Positions 45,736 through 58,188 of a stretch of 64,000 nucleotides of DNA are shown here, piece after piece. The DNA comes from Dermatemys mawii (Eukaryota > Chordata > Testudines > Dermatemydidae). Location of the stretch: the NCBI GenBank assembly GCA_007922305.1, contig ML677341.1, positions 69,334,911-69,398,910 of the forward strand. Direction: 5' to 3'. The notes beneath the pieces are model-generated. The model did not search any database. It was given only the letters and a program-made list of their open reading frames with translations, and had not been told where the DNA came from. The translations under genes were made by a program, and so were the position numbers. The number at the start of each line of letters is the position of its first letter. Position 1 is the first letter of the stretch.

Positions 45736-46369
45736 ATTAAGAGGAAACAAACAGGATATGAAACAACAGCAGAAAAAACACCCAGGGTCTATAAGAGAAC
45801 AATCAGGGAGCTGTTAATTGGGACATTCCTACCTGCCTGTCTCTTCCCAGGAGAAGAGGCTATTTTTTAAAGTAAGAGGAATGGTGGTAATCAGGAAGCA
45901 GCTGTTCAAAGAGAGAGAGAGAGAAACTGCAGTAGGGCAGTTTGCCTTTCCCAGTCCACAGATGGAGGTAGCTGGGCTAAATGAAGTTTACCAAAACTCC
46001 AAAACTTGCAAGAAAAGGATAGCATTTAGGTGAGACCAGACACTTATTGGCTTGCAGTGTTTTAACCTTCTCTCTACTTGCTATGTAACCGTAAGTGAAT
46101 AAACAATCTTCTGTTTTTCTGTTTGAAAAAGTTATTTGGAGTTACAGACTCCTGAGAGAAGTTTCCTGCAAGTGCCAAATATGGTTAGGGCTGCTGTATT
46201 AACATGACTAGGAAACAGGGGGGCTGCAACCCAGAAATCCAGTTCCACAGTGGTTGAACTGTGGAGATCTATCCTGGAGAGAGATGAGGGAAGCAAAGTC
46301 TGTCACTGAGGGATACATTTCAAACTGTGAAAAGGGGTGTAAGACATAGCTTGCCCTGTAACCATGACA
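45736..46369 (+). repeat. LTR-like repeat, copy 2
   Basis: Related to 39110-39717: 'ctctacttgctatgtaacc', 'gtgaataaac' at 46095, 'gagagaagtttcctgcaagt' and an end in '..catgaca'. Both copies are in the same orientation. The DNA between them holds unrelated repeats and no gag-pol remains, so they are best read as separate insertions. Confidence 0.4.
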
Positions 46370-46935
46370 TCCTTGCATGTGAAAACATGTTCATGTACTT
46401 CTAAGTTTCTAAATGCTTAAGCAATTACACTTATATGGGTACCTTAAATGGCTGTTTGAGCATGCAAATGCGGATTTTGCTAACCCAATAGATGGATGTA
46501 CAAATTAAACCTTCAAGATATTATTTGCAGCAATATTTTCTCAAGAGAAGCCAGAGAGCATTCAGTATCACTTCCACATCTGAGGATGGAATGATGCAGC
46601 TGTCCTCTCCCTCCCTAAAGCAAAGAATCAACATCTCACAGCATCTTTCAAGATTTCTAGAGAATAAAGTTATTTTCTGAGCCTGCAGCCAACCTATACC
46701 TCATCAATATACCAGCCAGGAACTCTCTCTGTACTCTTCATTGTGGAAAACCAGAAGTTCTTTTTGTCATGTAAGTACTTAATCAACCCCAGTGCAGGAT
46801 TGACAGCCTTGGAGACAAAAGTCCTTTCTTCACAACTAATAAAGGAGCAATGCAAACTTATGCACAATTCTCACTCTCACTACTACCAGTACACAGTACA
46901 TCAACCTTGACCTGGCTGAACTGAGTATCTACTTT

Positions 46936-47173
46936 AGGGTATGTCTATACTACTCTCTGAATTGGCGGGTAGTGTTCAATGTATTGGGGATTGATTTATT
47001 GCATCTTGCAAGAGGAGTAAGCGGAGTTGATGGGGGAGACACTGTGGTCGACTCGCCACCATGAAGATGGCCAGGTAAGTCAAACTAAGATACTTCAACT
47101 TCAGCTATGCAAATAGCATAGCCGAAGTGGCGTATCTTAGTTTGAAACTCCACCCTAGTGTAGTTCAGGCCTA
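46936..47173. mobile_element. Hairpin MITE, 'agggtatgtctatac' ends
   Basis: The left end 'agggtatgtctatact' is answered by '..agtgtagttcaggcct', a decayed inverted terminus. Inside, 47080-47109 and 47116-47145 form a near-perfect 30-bp hairpin ('tcaaactaagatac...' against '...gtatcttagtttga') with a 6-base loop. No coding capacity. Confidence 0.6.
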
Positions 47174-48605
47174 AAACGCTATTCCCACTCTGTTTTTGCA
47201 TAGCTGGGAGATGGGAGTAGTTGTTTATAAAGTCTCTGATGCATTCTGGTGCACTAAAGATACCAACAATTTTCACCCTACACAAGTTACTTGATATCTT
47301 TTGGACTGAGCTAAGCCGTCACTCTCTGACACAAATTACCTCATACCTTTAAGATTTAAAAGACTTTACTTAGAACATTTGAACATGCCAGTTTGGCCTT
47401 GAAAGTGGCAGCTGTCTAACATAAATAAACTCTTATGTAGTTCTTCCCGTGTAGAGACCTCAAAGTACTCACAAAACAACGGGAGGTAAGAGACCGTCTG
47501 TATTCTTGCACACATCACGGTATGTTGATTATGAAACAAGCTGTGTTGTTAAAGCTGTATTTTAGACACAAAAGTGCAATCTGTTATATTTACCTAGATA
47601 ATTTAAAATAGCATTATGCAGTTGCTTTTTTACTTTCTTACTAGAAACACAGAACTATTTCTGGATAGACTAAAGCATTTCCAAGTATCAAAAATTACCT
47701 CAGTAATACTATAATGGCAGTGTTAAGAAATGGCCTAATTTTGGCCTCTTTTGTATATCACCTAATCAACAGAGCACAGTCAACGTAATCCCAAAGATGC
47801 TGAAGACATAAATGACCTTTCAGAGTAGATTCCAATAATAAATCCCTAAGGGCTTTTAAAGATAACACTGACTGGGTTAACAGCATATTTATTATATTCA
47901 AAATCACTAGTTCAAACTATGACATTTGAAAAAATAGAACACTTGAGTCTGATGATCCTTTTGTAAAAAGGATTAAACAAGCTAAGCAAAAGTTATTTAG
48001 AGGTCTTTAATGTACCCCTCTGCAATGGTAAATGCTGATGCTCCTAGTTCTGCAGTTATAGGTTGCAGAGTCCATAAGAGGAGGGTTCTACATGAGATCT
48101 CCAGTCTATTACAGTGTTTCTGTCCTGAATGGAAATGAAAGAACCACCATCTTGTGGTATTTTGACACTTTGCTACAAGCCAGAACTCAGAATTACAAAG
48201 ATGTGATGAAAAAAAATATTTTATATATATATATTTATAAAAATGGGAGAAGTAGCTGAAGTTTTTAGACCACAAAGTAGGTTTGATTTGGGTTTTTAAT
48301 ATTTTACACACACAGGTGCAAAAGATATTTTTAAAATGTTTGTAGGGCACCCAGCACAATAGGATTGTAAACCTTGATTAGGCCTGCATGCACTATGGAA
48401 AAAAAGTAATAATAATGATGGGAGAAGGTTTGTGGTTGTGGTGTATTTTGACTGTATCAAAATCAGTTCACACATCCCTATTTTTAAACCCATGTTGCTG
48501 TTTGTTATCCTTTCAGATTAGGATCTGGGACAACAGAAAATAGGTAATATTTAGTATTACTATCAAGCCACTCTGAGCACATTTCAGACTCTGTAGTATT
48601 AGAGA
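47174..48605. other. Unique sequence with one short L2-like tail
   Basis: No supported exon. 48340-48420 ('gggcacccagcacaatagga' ... 'aagtaataataatgatggg') looks like a decayed L2 3' tail on the plus strand. 47440-47500 loosely resembles a SINE tail ('ctcaaagtactcacaaaac'). Confidence 0.35.
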
Positions 48606-50210
48606 AAGGGTGATCATATTTCCCTATGCTGAATTTGGGACACCTGGTAAAATTACTCTTCTTCAAGCAAGTTCAATGGCAATTAATCAGAACTATGCAG
48701 TACAAACATTCAAATTAACGTCAAGTTGACTGAGCCCATTAAAAAGAAATACTGCATAGCTGGATTTTTTCTATTTACCTTCTTGTCTTTAAGGCTTTGG
48801 GATTCACACAGGGTGTGATGAAATACACACACAGTCCCATACACCTCTCTCACACAGGGAGGAGGACTGACTCGACCCTGCCTGTCCAGCGGGGCAGTGC
48901 GGCAGTGGCCCCATGGGGCTGCAGGACTGGCTGGGTGCACTGGCTGCTGCTGCTGCCCGGGTGATGCTGCGCAGGCAGAAAAGGAGCTGCTGGTCAGGTA
49001 AGGGGGGTGGGGGACCCAGCACCGCAACCAGCCCCCTGCCTTTGGGCTGCCCTTGATGGTGTCCAAAGCCAGCTCCGGAGAGATTGGCGGTTGCCCTGGC
49101 ACAGCGTACTTGGGAGGAGTTCAGCAGGCAGAGAGCAAGGGGAAGCTGGGTTTGTTTTTAGGTTCTTGGCTGTTTACCTAAGTAAATAGCAGTGATCAGA
49201 CTTGGCTGATATCCAGGGCAAAGTTTCGTTTCTCTTTTGAAAAATATGTCCAGTTTAGTCCCTGGTTCCCAACGATTGCAGGGCTGATTTGTGTATAAAG
49301 CTGAGGGATTGCAGATTGGAAAGAGCAGGAAGTTTTTATGACTCTTCCCAATTAAAATGTTTGGTAGCGTTCAGCTCTAGTATTCCCGTGGACGGGGTAG
49401 GGGCTTGAACACCACAACATGAAGAGATTATAATCTTAACTCTGTTTACAAACTGACACTGGCATCACCCTCTTTACCTGGCACATGATATCATTTAGTA
49501 TTTTTCTTAGATCGGATAATTTTAAAGGTGATGAGTAGGGAATTATCCAGGTTCATTTTTATACCAACAACCACTGCTTAATAAAGCATCAGTTGATGAA
49601 GCCTCATGGCAGATAGAAAAAAATTGTCTGGGGCACATTTTCAAGATGAACATGTATTAATTCTAATGAACAATGCCACATTATGCATTATGCAGCATTC
49701 ATTTTTGAAAACTTATAATAAGCGATGCTCCGGGAGGAGGGGGAGGGGGAGCGCAAGGTGGGAGCTTTGCCTAGGGCACAAAATATCCTTGCACCGGCCC
49801 TGTCAAGGACAAGGGATTTGTGCCTTGGGGAATTTTTAACCTAAGCTAGTAGTCTTTCATGTGGGTCCCCACATCTGCACCCCAGAGTTCAGAGTGGGGA
49901 GAGAACCCTGACGGGGGCTGTGCTGATGGATGAGCAGGGGAAGTGGCCAGCCCTGTGGACTGCATCTTCGTCCTGCCACCATCTTTGCACACCCACCCCT
50001 ATCTTCTGGCACTGAACCCCCACACTCACCGCTGGTGGGCGAGCAGATGGTAAGCAGGGATCCAGCCAGCAGCAGGACCTGCCAGTACTGATCAGGGAAG
50101 AGAGAAAATAAGGGACAATTTGCTTGCTTTTGAGAAAAAAAACCAGGACAACTGCAGGAGGGCTTAAATACAGGACTGTCCCTTTAAAAATGAGACATTT
50201 GGTCATCCTA
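48606..50210. mobile_element. hAT-like transposon, 'agggtgatca' family
   Basis: The left end AAGGGTGATCATATTTCCC and the right end '...gagacatttggtcatccta' (reverse complement TAGGATGACCAAATGTCTC) are inverted. Flanks ATTAGAGA (48598-48605) and ATGAGAGA (50211-50218) form an 8-bp target duplication with one change. No transposase is recognised. Near 49725-49802 it contains what looks like the end of another hAT element ('cttgcaccggccctg'), so it is probably composite. Confidence 0.78.
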
Positions 50211-51102
50211 ATGAGAGAAAGCAAAACAAGATCATTCACCAAGAAATTAATTATATGACTTCCAAAGAGGATTTTAAACAACGTTGGAAAGAAATATCAC
50301 AAAAGTATTTACATTTTGTTTTTAACAGTAAGCTCCATGATATACTCTTCACAATATTATTTAAAGCCCACTAATGTTGCATCTTCCAGTAGCATTTTTT
50401 TTCACGTTTTTCACCTTGCATTACCAGTGAGTTAGCTCTACAGATTTTAGCGATGGTGTCAACATTAGGTAAGTCATCTGCCCACATTTTAGCCACCCTG
50501 TTCCTCAAACCCAAGTCTAGATGATAGTGGTTAGAATCCTAGTGGCCTGTCCACAGTAGAGTTCCCACGGTTTGCTATCTTTGGTAGAGCTGCACCAATA
50601 GTAGTATAGTGGTGGAAAATGTCAAGACAAATGTTAGTGTAAACTAATTCCATATGATTAAAATGCTTGTTGTCATGTCTTTTTGCCAATTCTGGAAGCT
50701 GGTTCAATAACAAGAGCCATCTGTCCCAGGACAAGAAACTGTACCACATCAGTACTTGTTGATAATTTTGCAGGTCTCATTTGAAGTGTGGCAGAGATGT
50801 ATAATTTTCTCCCTAAAATCCTTGTTGAAGGTGAGGAACATGGTTTGCCAACTCATTAAAATTACCTTAACAACCAGAAAGCCTGACTTGGAGTGAGTAT
50901 AAACATTTATCAGATCATCGTTATAGACCTGGTGAAGTCTCTCCACATATTTGGATATGAGCAGGATAAAGGCAAGTATTAGCTAAAGGTTCCCAGCTGG
51001 TGAAAGGAGATTCAGGGAAACAGCCAATCTGCTCTTTTGCTGGAACTCTAAGATACCAAATAAATAGCAAGATGTCTTTTTAAAAGTTCAATATCTAATC
51101 AT
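50211..51102. other. No gene seen
   Basis: Ordinary sequence with small frames on the minus strand (50531-50946) that lack splice signals or homology. Confidence 0.35.
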
Positions 51103-51165
51103 TTAGATTCATAGATTTTAAGGCCAGAAGGAACCATTATGATTATCTAGTCTGACCAGCTTCTT
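51103..51165 (-). repeat. CR1 LINE 3'-end sliver
   Basis: 'agattcatagattttaaggc', 'cagaaggaaccattatgat' and 'tctagtctgacc' are the reverse complement of a CR1 3' terminus. Confidence 0.75.
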
Positions 51166-51469
51166 TAGAGAAGCATGAAGTTGAGGAAAAGTATGTCAGG
51201 TGGGCACCCAATGGCAAATGCTGATGTTGAAAAGACTATATTCAAGATGACTGCAGAATTTAGCCAATTTCACATACCATAAAGATAGGGTGAGTCCCCA
51301 TGGTAAAGAAGTTGTCAAAGGAGATGGAATCAACTGGAGCATCAGGAACAGGATTATAAGAAGTTTTAGCCTTCTTGGAAGTAGGTGGCTTGGAGACCTC
51401 CTGGACGTAAGAATGGTCCTCAAATTCCATTTCAAATGACAGGAGGATGGACTCTGCTTTTATGATATC

Positions 51470-52592
51470 TGACTCTGTGGATATGAGGAAAGCAGTGGAC
51501 GTGATATATCTTGACTTTAACAAAGTTTTTGATATGGTCACCCACAGTATTCTTGCCAGCAAGTTGAAGTATGGATTGGATTAATGGACTATAAGGTGGA
51601 TAGAAAGCTGGCTCGATTGTCGGGCTCAGCGGGTAGTGATCAGCGGCTTGATGTCTAGTTTGCAGTCAATATCAAGCTGAGTACCCCAGGAGTCGGTCCT
51701 GGGACCAGTTTTATTCAACATTTTTATTAATGATTTGGATGATGGGATGGATTGCACCCTCAGCAAATTTGCAGATTACAATGGATACACTGGAGGGTAG
51801 GGATAGGGTCCAGAGTGACCTAGACAAATTGGAAGTTTGAGCCAAAAGAAATCTGATGAGGTTCAACAAAGACAAGTGCAGAGTCCTGCACTTAGGATGA
51901 AAGCATCCCATGCACCGCTACAAGCTGGGGACTGACTGGTTAAACAAAACTTCTGCAGAAAAGGACCTAGGGATTACTGTGTATGAGAAGCTGGATTTGA
52001 GTCAGCAGTGTGCCCTTGTTGCCAAGAAGGCTAATAGCATATTGGGCTGCATTAGTAGGAGCACTGCCAGCAGGACGAGGAAAGTGATCATTCCCCTCTA
52101 TTCGGCAGTGGTGAGGCCACACCTGGGGTATTGCATCCAGTTTTGGGCCCCCCACTCCAGAAAGGATGTGAACAAACTGGAGGGAGTCCAGCAGATGGCA
52201 ATGATCGGGGGCAGGGGCACATGACTTACGAGGAGAGGCCGAGGGAACAGCCTTGTTTAGTTTGCAGAAGAGTGAGGGGGGGATTTGATAGCAGCCTTCA
52301 ACTACCTGAAGGGGGGTTCCAAAGAGGATGGAGCTCGGCTATTCTCAGTGGTGGCAGATGACAGAACAAGGTGCAAAGGTCTCAAGTTGCACTATTTCAC
52401 TAGGAGGGTGGTGAAGCACTGGAATGGGTTATCTAGTGAGGTGGTAGAATCTCCATCCTTAGAGGTTTTTAAGGCCCGGCTTCACAATGCCCTGGCTGGG
52501 ATGATTTATTTGGGGTTGGTTCTGCTGTGAGCAGCAGGTTTGACTAGATGACCTCCTAAGGTCTCTTCCAACCCTAATCTTCTGTGATTCTA
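51470..52592 (+). mobile_element. CR1 LINE, 5'-truncated, RT to 3' end
   Basis: Plus-strand ORF2 landmarks in order: 'gatatatcttgactttaaca' (RT motif A region), 'ccccaggagtcggtcctggg' (P-Q-x-S-V-L-G block), 'caacatttttattaatgatt', 'ttgcagattacaatggatac' (position of the YxDD box, where the Asp pair has been lost), then 'FWAPHSRKDVNKLEGVQ' near 52150. The 3' UTR 'tggaatgggttatctagtga' and 'aagactc..' ends near 52592. Frameshifts are present. It is the least diverged CR1 copy here. Confidence 0.9.
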
Positions 52593-52900
52593 AGACTCAA
52601 AGTTTCCAGACCTGATTGCTTTACTTCTGAGGGTCTCTCTTGCTGCCTAGAAATACTGTGGCTGTAGTGAGAGATGAACTGTTTATACTGTTTTGTCCTC
52701 CGACTGAGCTCCCAAGGTGTTTATAAACCATTATGGCTGTGGTCTTGTTAGAGACTAATAATGTTATGGCCCTATGGTCTAATCTGAGGTTTGTAATAAA
52801 CCAGATATGAATGAGTTGATTCCTTTGTAATGAGCAAATTTGGGTGCAGTCTTTGACAAATCCCCGAGACCACTCTTAAAATAAGATTGAGAATGCAATC

Positions 52901-53010
52901 TGGGGAGGTTGGATAGGGCAAGGGGGTCTGTCAGGGTGGTGGATTGGGGTCAGGGGACTCAGGGGACAGGGATCAGGGGGGTTGGTTAGGATAGTGGGTG
53001 AGGTCCTGAT
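52901..53010. repeat. G-rich minisatellite fragment of hAT type
   Basis: 'gggggtctgtcagggtggtg', 'gattggggtcaggggactca' and 'gggacagggatcaggg' match the internal repeat of the 'gggcaaac' hAT family. It lies 130 bp outside the intact copy at 53138 and has no terminus, so it is a broken older copy. Confidence 0.55.
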
Positions 53011-53137
53011 ACAGATACAGATCACTCAAATATTGACAAAAAATATCCTCTCAGACTGGTTTCACCTATCAGGAAATATACTAATTCTTCAATGGAAACT
53101 GAAATTAGAAGACATACAAATTTAGATCATTCTAACC

Positions 53138-53896
53138 CAGAGGTGGGCAAACTATGGCCCATGGGACTGTCCTGCCTGGCCTCTGAGCTCCTGTCTGGGA
53201 AGGCTAGCTCCTCCCTCATCCCCTGCATCTACCTTCCCTGCAGGTATGCCACTACGCAGGCAGCACTCTGGCAAGTGAGGCAGAGCTCTCCTGCGGGGCA
53301 GTGTGTCTGGCTCCATGTGGCTGCCAGACACGCTGCTCCGAGCGGCATGATAAGGGGCCAGGGCCAGGGCCAGGAGGTTGGATAAGGGGTAGGAGGTCCT
53401 GGGGGACAGTCAGGGGACAGGGAGCAGGGGACGGCTGGATAGGGTGGAGGTTCTGGGTGGGTGGTCAGGGGACGGGGAATAGGGAGGGGGGATGGATAGG
53501 GTGTGGGAGTCATGGGGGTCTGTCAGAGGGTGGATAGGGGTCCGGGCAGTCAGAGGACAGGGGGGGTTGAGTAGGGTCCTGGGGGAGGAGTTAGGGTGGA
53601 GGGCCTCTGGAGGGGACGGTCAGGAGACAAGGGGCAAGGGGGCTTAGATAGGGGGTGGGGTCCTTGGGGGTGGTTAGGCGTTGGGGGTCTCTGGAGAGGG
53701 CAGTCAGGGGACATGGGGCAGGGGGATTGGATGGGTCTGGGATTCTGAGGGGGGCAGTCAGGGGGCAGGAAGTGGGAGGGGGTTGGATGGGGGCAGGGCC
53801 AGGCTGTTTGGGGAGGCACAATCTTCCCTATCTGGCCCTCCACAGAATTTTGCAACCCTGATGTGGCCCTCGGGCCAAAAGGTTTGCTCACCCCTG
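53138..53896. mobile_element. hAT-like transposon, 'gggcaaac' family, copy 3
   Basis: The ends CAGAGGTGGGCAAAC and GTTTGCTCACCCCTG are inverted. Flanks TTCTAACC (53130-53137) and CTCTAACC (53897-53904) form an 8-bp target duplication with one change. The right part (53380-53790) is the G-rich minisatellite. Length 759 bp, no transposase. The long minus-strand frame here (53550-53951) is proline-rich low complexity. Confidence 0.9.
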
Positions 53897-53904
53897 CTCT
53901 AACC

Positions 53905-54459
53905 ACTAAAATCAGCTGTTTAATAGCATTGTGGGAGGATATAGCAAACATTTTAACAAGGATGACCTTATAAGATTTAAGGAATAATGATCAGCATTAA
54001 CTCAAGCTTCTGAGAGCAGGGAGCCAATGCAGTGTACCACGCAGCCAAAAGATGACTGACATACTCGTTAAAATTATTCATTGGAATGAAAAACCTTTTG
54101 CTGATTTCAAATGAAACTATATCCTTAGCCTTAATTTAGGCTTAATTCACTGAAATATAAGCCTGGCTTAGAGGAGGTCATCACAATTTGAACATGGCAT
54201 CTTCAGCAGCACTGTGGCTCATAACCACTTTGTGACCTTAGTCTACTGTTGACTAACAGGAAAGACAAGCATATCTTGAATATCAACTTCCTGGAGGACC
54301 CTATTTTTTCTTTTTTTGTATTTTTTTTTAGATCAGTCAAATTCTGACAAAGCCTGACCTTACTTTATTAATAAGTTATAAGATTTAATCAAGGTAGTAT
54401 TTCTGCTAATGCCACTTATATACATGATACATTATTTACATAACAAACAATACTTTGTC
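53905..54459. other. No gene or clear repeat seen
   Basis: AT-rich unique sequence with a T-rich run near 54305-54330. Confidence 0.35.
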
Positions 54460-54650
54460 CTTTTATAGCACCTTTGTAATATAAAGAATCCTCTGAAGAA
54501 CACTGCAAAGGTGATTAAGTACTGTCTTCCTGCACATGGAGGTTAAATCTGAAGATCCTACAGCAGGTTAGTGGGAGAGTCAGGAGCACAATCTCTGTCT
54601 TCTGACTTATAGTCTTTTTCTTTAATATTAGGCCATTCTACCTCAGTTTG
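54460..54650 (-). repeat. MIR-type CORE-SINE
   Basis: Antisense to a MIR-like SINE: 'ttatagcacctttgtaata', 'gtactgtcttcctgcacatg', 'cctacagcaggttagtggga', 'gagtcaggagcacaatctct' and 'ttaggccattctacc' follow the MIR consensus order. Heavily diverged. Confidence 0.65.
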
Positions 54651-56965
54651 CATGGTTCTTCAAAAGTATATTAGAGACACTAACATTTAGTGGCTTACAA
54701 TGTAACTCACATTTCTATGATACACCTGATACCAATTCCACAAAGCAGATGTTATTAAAGAGAAACGTTGAAAAAATTTGCAAAGCAAGAGGATTATAAA
54801 GAAGGATTTGAAACTGAAGTTGTTTGGTGCATTAAAATCAAGACAACATTCCAGGCATAGGGGATCATATATAAGAAGCTGAAAGTAGAAGAATTCAAAA
54901 ATAGCAATTAAGGAAGACTCTTAAAGGATTCTAAATTCCTATCCCTAACCATCCATACACATTTCTGACTCTCATCTAATCAAAGGATAAATCAAGAACT
55001 TTATCCATATACCAGGCTGCACTCAAGCAAAATTGGTATACTTTGCACATACTTTTAGCACTACTACACTTATATCTCCTGCTAAGTAACTCATTTAGTT
55101 AACAAAAATTGAAATTAGCTGTCACTGACTCTTTCAGCAACTCTCCTCCACTATCTCCCACATCTGTTGTAAATCATTGTCTAGGGGCAAACCGAGGCTT
55201 TCAAATACTTGTTTAATACTCAGTCTCCGCCTGTGTCTTTGTAGCTGAAGTGCATTGCATGGGGTCATTAGTTTCACTGTGTACCTTGCACATGTTTAAT
55301 TATGCTATTATGCAACTTTTTCTTTTCAGATAATAATGGCATTATTTTCAGAATTCCATTTTATTTCATCTGCTGTAATTCAGACTGTGGATTTGTCATG
55401 GACAATTTTGTGGATGAATCATGATAACACTGTCAATGTCACAGCTCTTGGGAATCATGGGGAAAATTATAAAAAGTCATAGAAAGGTTTTGTAGCAGCT
55501 AAACTACTTTTGCAAAACCAGGTATTTGGTTCTTTTAAAACACATGGTTTTGGAGAACCACAAGACTTTCTGGATACTTAGCTATATGTTGTGTTGGTTT
55601 CTTTCCTTATGCTTAGGGTAGGTCTCTTTGCATACTTTGAGGCTTTGTCTTCATTGGAAATGTAACTATGTTCCCACCAGGAATTTTCTCCTTAACACAT
55701 TCTCCATTCACACAACACCCCTCAGTCATGTCATAGTTGTGCCATGTTACAAGGCAGCCATCATGCCCTTCGCTTCAGCTGTTTAACAATGTGCATTGAC
55801 AAACACTAGCTAATCATGGGATCAACTGTACCAGACAACAATATAGGTAGATGATTAAGGATATCAGGGTGAGCTACTAGAAAGCCCAGGATAGCAATCA
55901 GTGCTGCCTTGATGAGCTCCACATTTTATGAGGAGATGACTGCATGCGGAGCAGAGCCCTGAGCATAAACTGAGCACTGAACATATGGACTCCTTTGTGG
56001 AATGAGTACAGGAATGGGTTCAGAACCTGGATGTCTCTGAGGATACAGTATCCATCCCTCCAAACAGCAGCCTCCCTGAAGAAGACCTCAGTCTGATATC
56101 ACAGGGACATGTAAGATGTTCGGACCAGAAAGAAAACAGAAGTGTTGAGGAGATCCTCATGGACGAACCAGAGGAGAACACAGCATCTTAGCTGGGTAAG
56201 ATGGGTGCAGCCATTGTATTGTGACTCAAAATATTATAAAATTTTTTTAGGTTTTAGCTCTTTACCATGTTCTCTAACCTCTGAACAATGATGGCTGTGT
56301 GAGCCAGTCAATGAGGCAATCAATAAGCCATGGAAATGCATCACCAGTATCTGCTGCAACTCCATACCCATTCCAATGTGGGTAATAGAACAAATACACT
56401 GATGATGTGCAGTTTTGTTATTTGTGACGCATCAAGGTTTTGTGTTATGTCTGGGAGGTTTGTTTTGCACTTTCTCCTGCTCCTTCCCCACATCTTTAAA
56501 CTGTGTTAGGGCAGCTGGACTGCCTATATACATTTACCTTCAATAAATGTAAATAAAGAAAAAGACAAATGCTGAATGAACCACATTTCTTTCTTTAATT
56601 CATGTGCAAACATTGCATTTGATTTCAAGACAACAGCCCCAGTGTGCCAGTCCCATAAATTATCCTCTGTGTACTCTCTATACAGTGAAGGAGTGTGAGC
56701 GCATGAGGCATCTCTTATGTTCTTTGCTATAACAGACTCTGCACCAGCAGCACAAGGCAATAAACTCTGAGACACTCCCAAATCACCACTGTCCTCACAT
56801 ATAGCCGGAAGCACACAACAAGCCCCCATCCTGTGCACTGGATTATAAAAACCACACACTCCACCACCATCTTGCACCTGCTCAGCATATAGCTGAACTG
56901 CTTCATGCTCAGTGGGTAGAATTCAGAATAAGTCTTCATCAAACCATGGTAACAGAAAATAAGGA
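54651..56965. other. No supported gene; possible old coding remnant
   Basis: 55980-56190 on the plus strand reads as a mostly open polar stretch that could be a remnant of a transposon-encoded DNA-binding protein, but no domain can be shown. 56524-56942 has two overlapping minus-strand frames with no homology recognised. Confidence 0.3.
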
Positions 56966-57122
56966 GTGGAATGGGTTACCTAGGGAGGTGGTGGAATCTC
57001 CTTTCTTAGAGGTTTTAAAGGTCAGGCTTGACAAAGCCCTGGCTGGGATGATTTGCTTAGGGATTGGTTGGACTAAATGACCTCCTGAGGTCCCTTCCAA
57101 CCCTTATATTCTATGATTCTAA
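56966..57122 (+). repeat. CR1 LINE 3' end
   Basis: 'gaatgggttacctagggagg', 'ttggactaaatgacctcctg' and 'atattctatgattctaagg' are the CR1 3' tail. Only about 157 bp remain. Confidence 0.9.
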
Positions 57123-57511
57123 GGCCAGATCACTAAAATCACAATTTTCACAGACATCCCAATAACTACAAAGTCATTACAGGCAGGACAACGTATCAAC
57201 GTATCATGTCAAAATAGGCCAGACCTCGAGATTACCCTGGCACAATGCACTTGGACAGCACATCCTATGTGGGTATCCATGAATATGCCACCGCAGTCTG
57301 TTGTTGTTGCACTTCCACTTATAACTGCAAGTCACTACCTCTGCCCTCTCTGGGCAAAAAGCTGCATTGGAAACACACACCACTGTGTCTTGGCAGCAGC
57401 TTCTGCAGAAACATGCCAAAGAAACACTTCTTCCATGAAAGCCAGCAGCTGTTGGTCATAGACCTTAGAATAGCGGGATCCATAGCTTCAGCACTAGGAC
57501 GCACGGCACAC

Positions 57512-57580
57512 CACTACAGCACTTTAGGTCTTACCCATATGCCTAATGCACTACAGCACTTTAGGTCTTACCCAAATGCC
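57512..57580 (+). repeat. Short tandem duplication (about 33 bp, two units)
   Basis: 'cactacagcactttaggtct' followed by 'tacccatatgc' is repeated immediately with one or two changes ('tacccaaatgc'). Two units only. Confidence 0.85.
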
Positions 57581-57780
57581 AAATGCATTTCCTGGGCCTA
57601 GATAGTTTCCTCTCTCAATTCCCAGAGTGGGCAGACAAGTTGCCCAAAAGCATGCATGGAGCAGGATAGTGAGTTGTACTATGAAACCAAAATATGCACC
57701 CAGATATCTGTACTGCCTCTCATGACCCAGATACATCACCAGTGCAGATACAGGTGTGATAGAAGCATGAGGAACTAGAC

Positions 57781-58091
57781 CAGGGGTAGGCAACTTATGG
57801 CACACATGCCAAAGGCAGCACACGAGCTGATTTTCAGTGGCACTCACATTGCCCGGGACCTGGCCACTGATCTGGTGGGCTTTGCATTTTAATTTAATTT
57901 TAAATGAAGCTTTTTAAACATTTTAAAAATATTATTTATTTTACATACAATAGTAGTTTAGTTCTATATTATAGACTTATAGAAAGAGACCTTCTAAAAA
58001 CATTAAAATGTATTACTGGCACACAAAACCTTAAATTAGAGGGAATAAATGAAAACTTGGCACACCACTTCTGAAAGGTTACTGACCCCTG
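57781..58091 (+). mobile_element. hAT MITE, 'ggcaac' family, copy 1
   Basis: The ends CAGGGGTAGGCAACTTATGG and '...aaaggttactgacccctg' are inverted. Flanks AACTAGAC (57773-57780) and AATTAGAC (58092-58099) are an 8-bp duplication with one change. Interior is AT-rich and non-coding, 311 bp. The same family lies 97 bp downstream in the opposite orientation. Confidence 0.9.
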
Positions 58092-58188
58092 AATTAGACA
58101 GAACTAACTAGCGAGTTAGGCTACTGTAAGAAGACTACCCACAATTGCCCAATTTGTAATTAGCCTGCAATGAGGATATAACTTACAG

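Noticed and set aside
32018..46369. Possible 6.65-kb tandem segmental duplication: direct repeat A and the LTR-like pair have almost the same spacing (about 6645 and 6652 bp)
   Set aside because: The sequences next to the paired copies do not align, and the LTR-like pair does not fall inside the interval expected from repeat A, so the equal spacing is coincidence.
57204..57847. Cys-rich small frames on both strands, considered as a Harbinger-type transposase remnant
   Set aside because: No DDE or Myb-like motif could be read in any frame; both strands give similar-sized frames, so coding cannot be argued.
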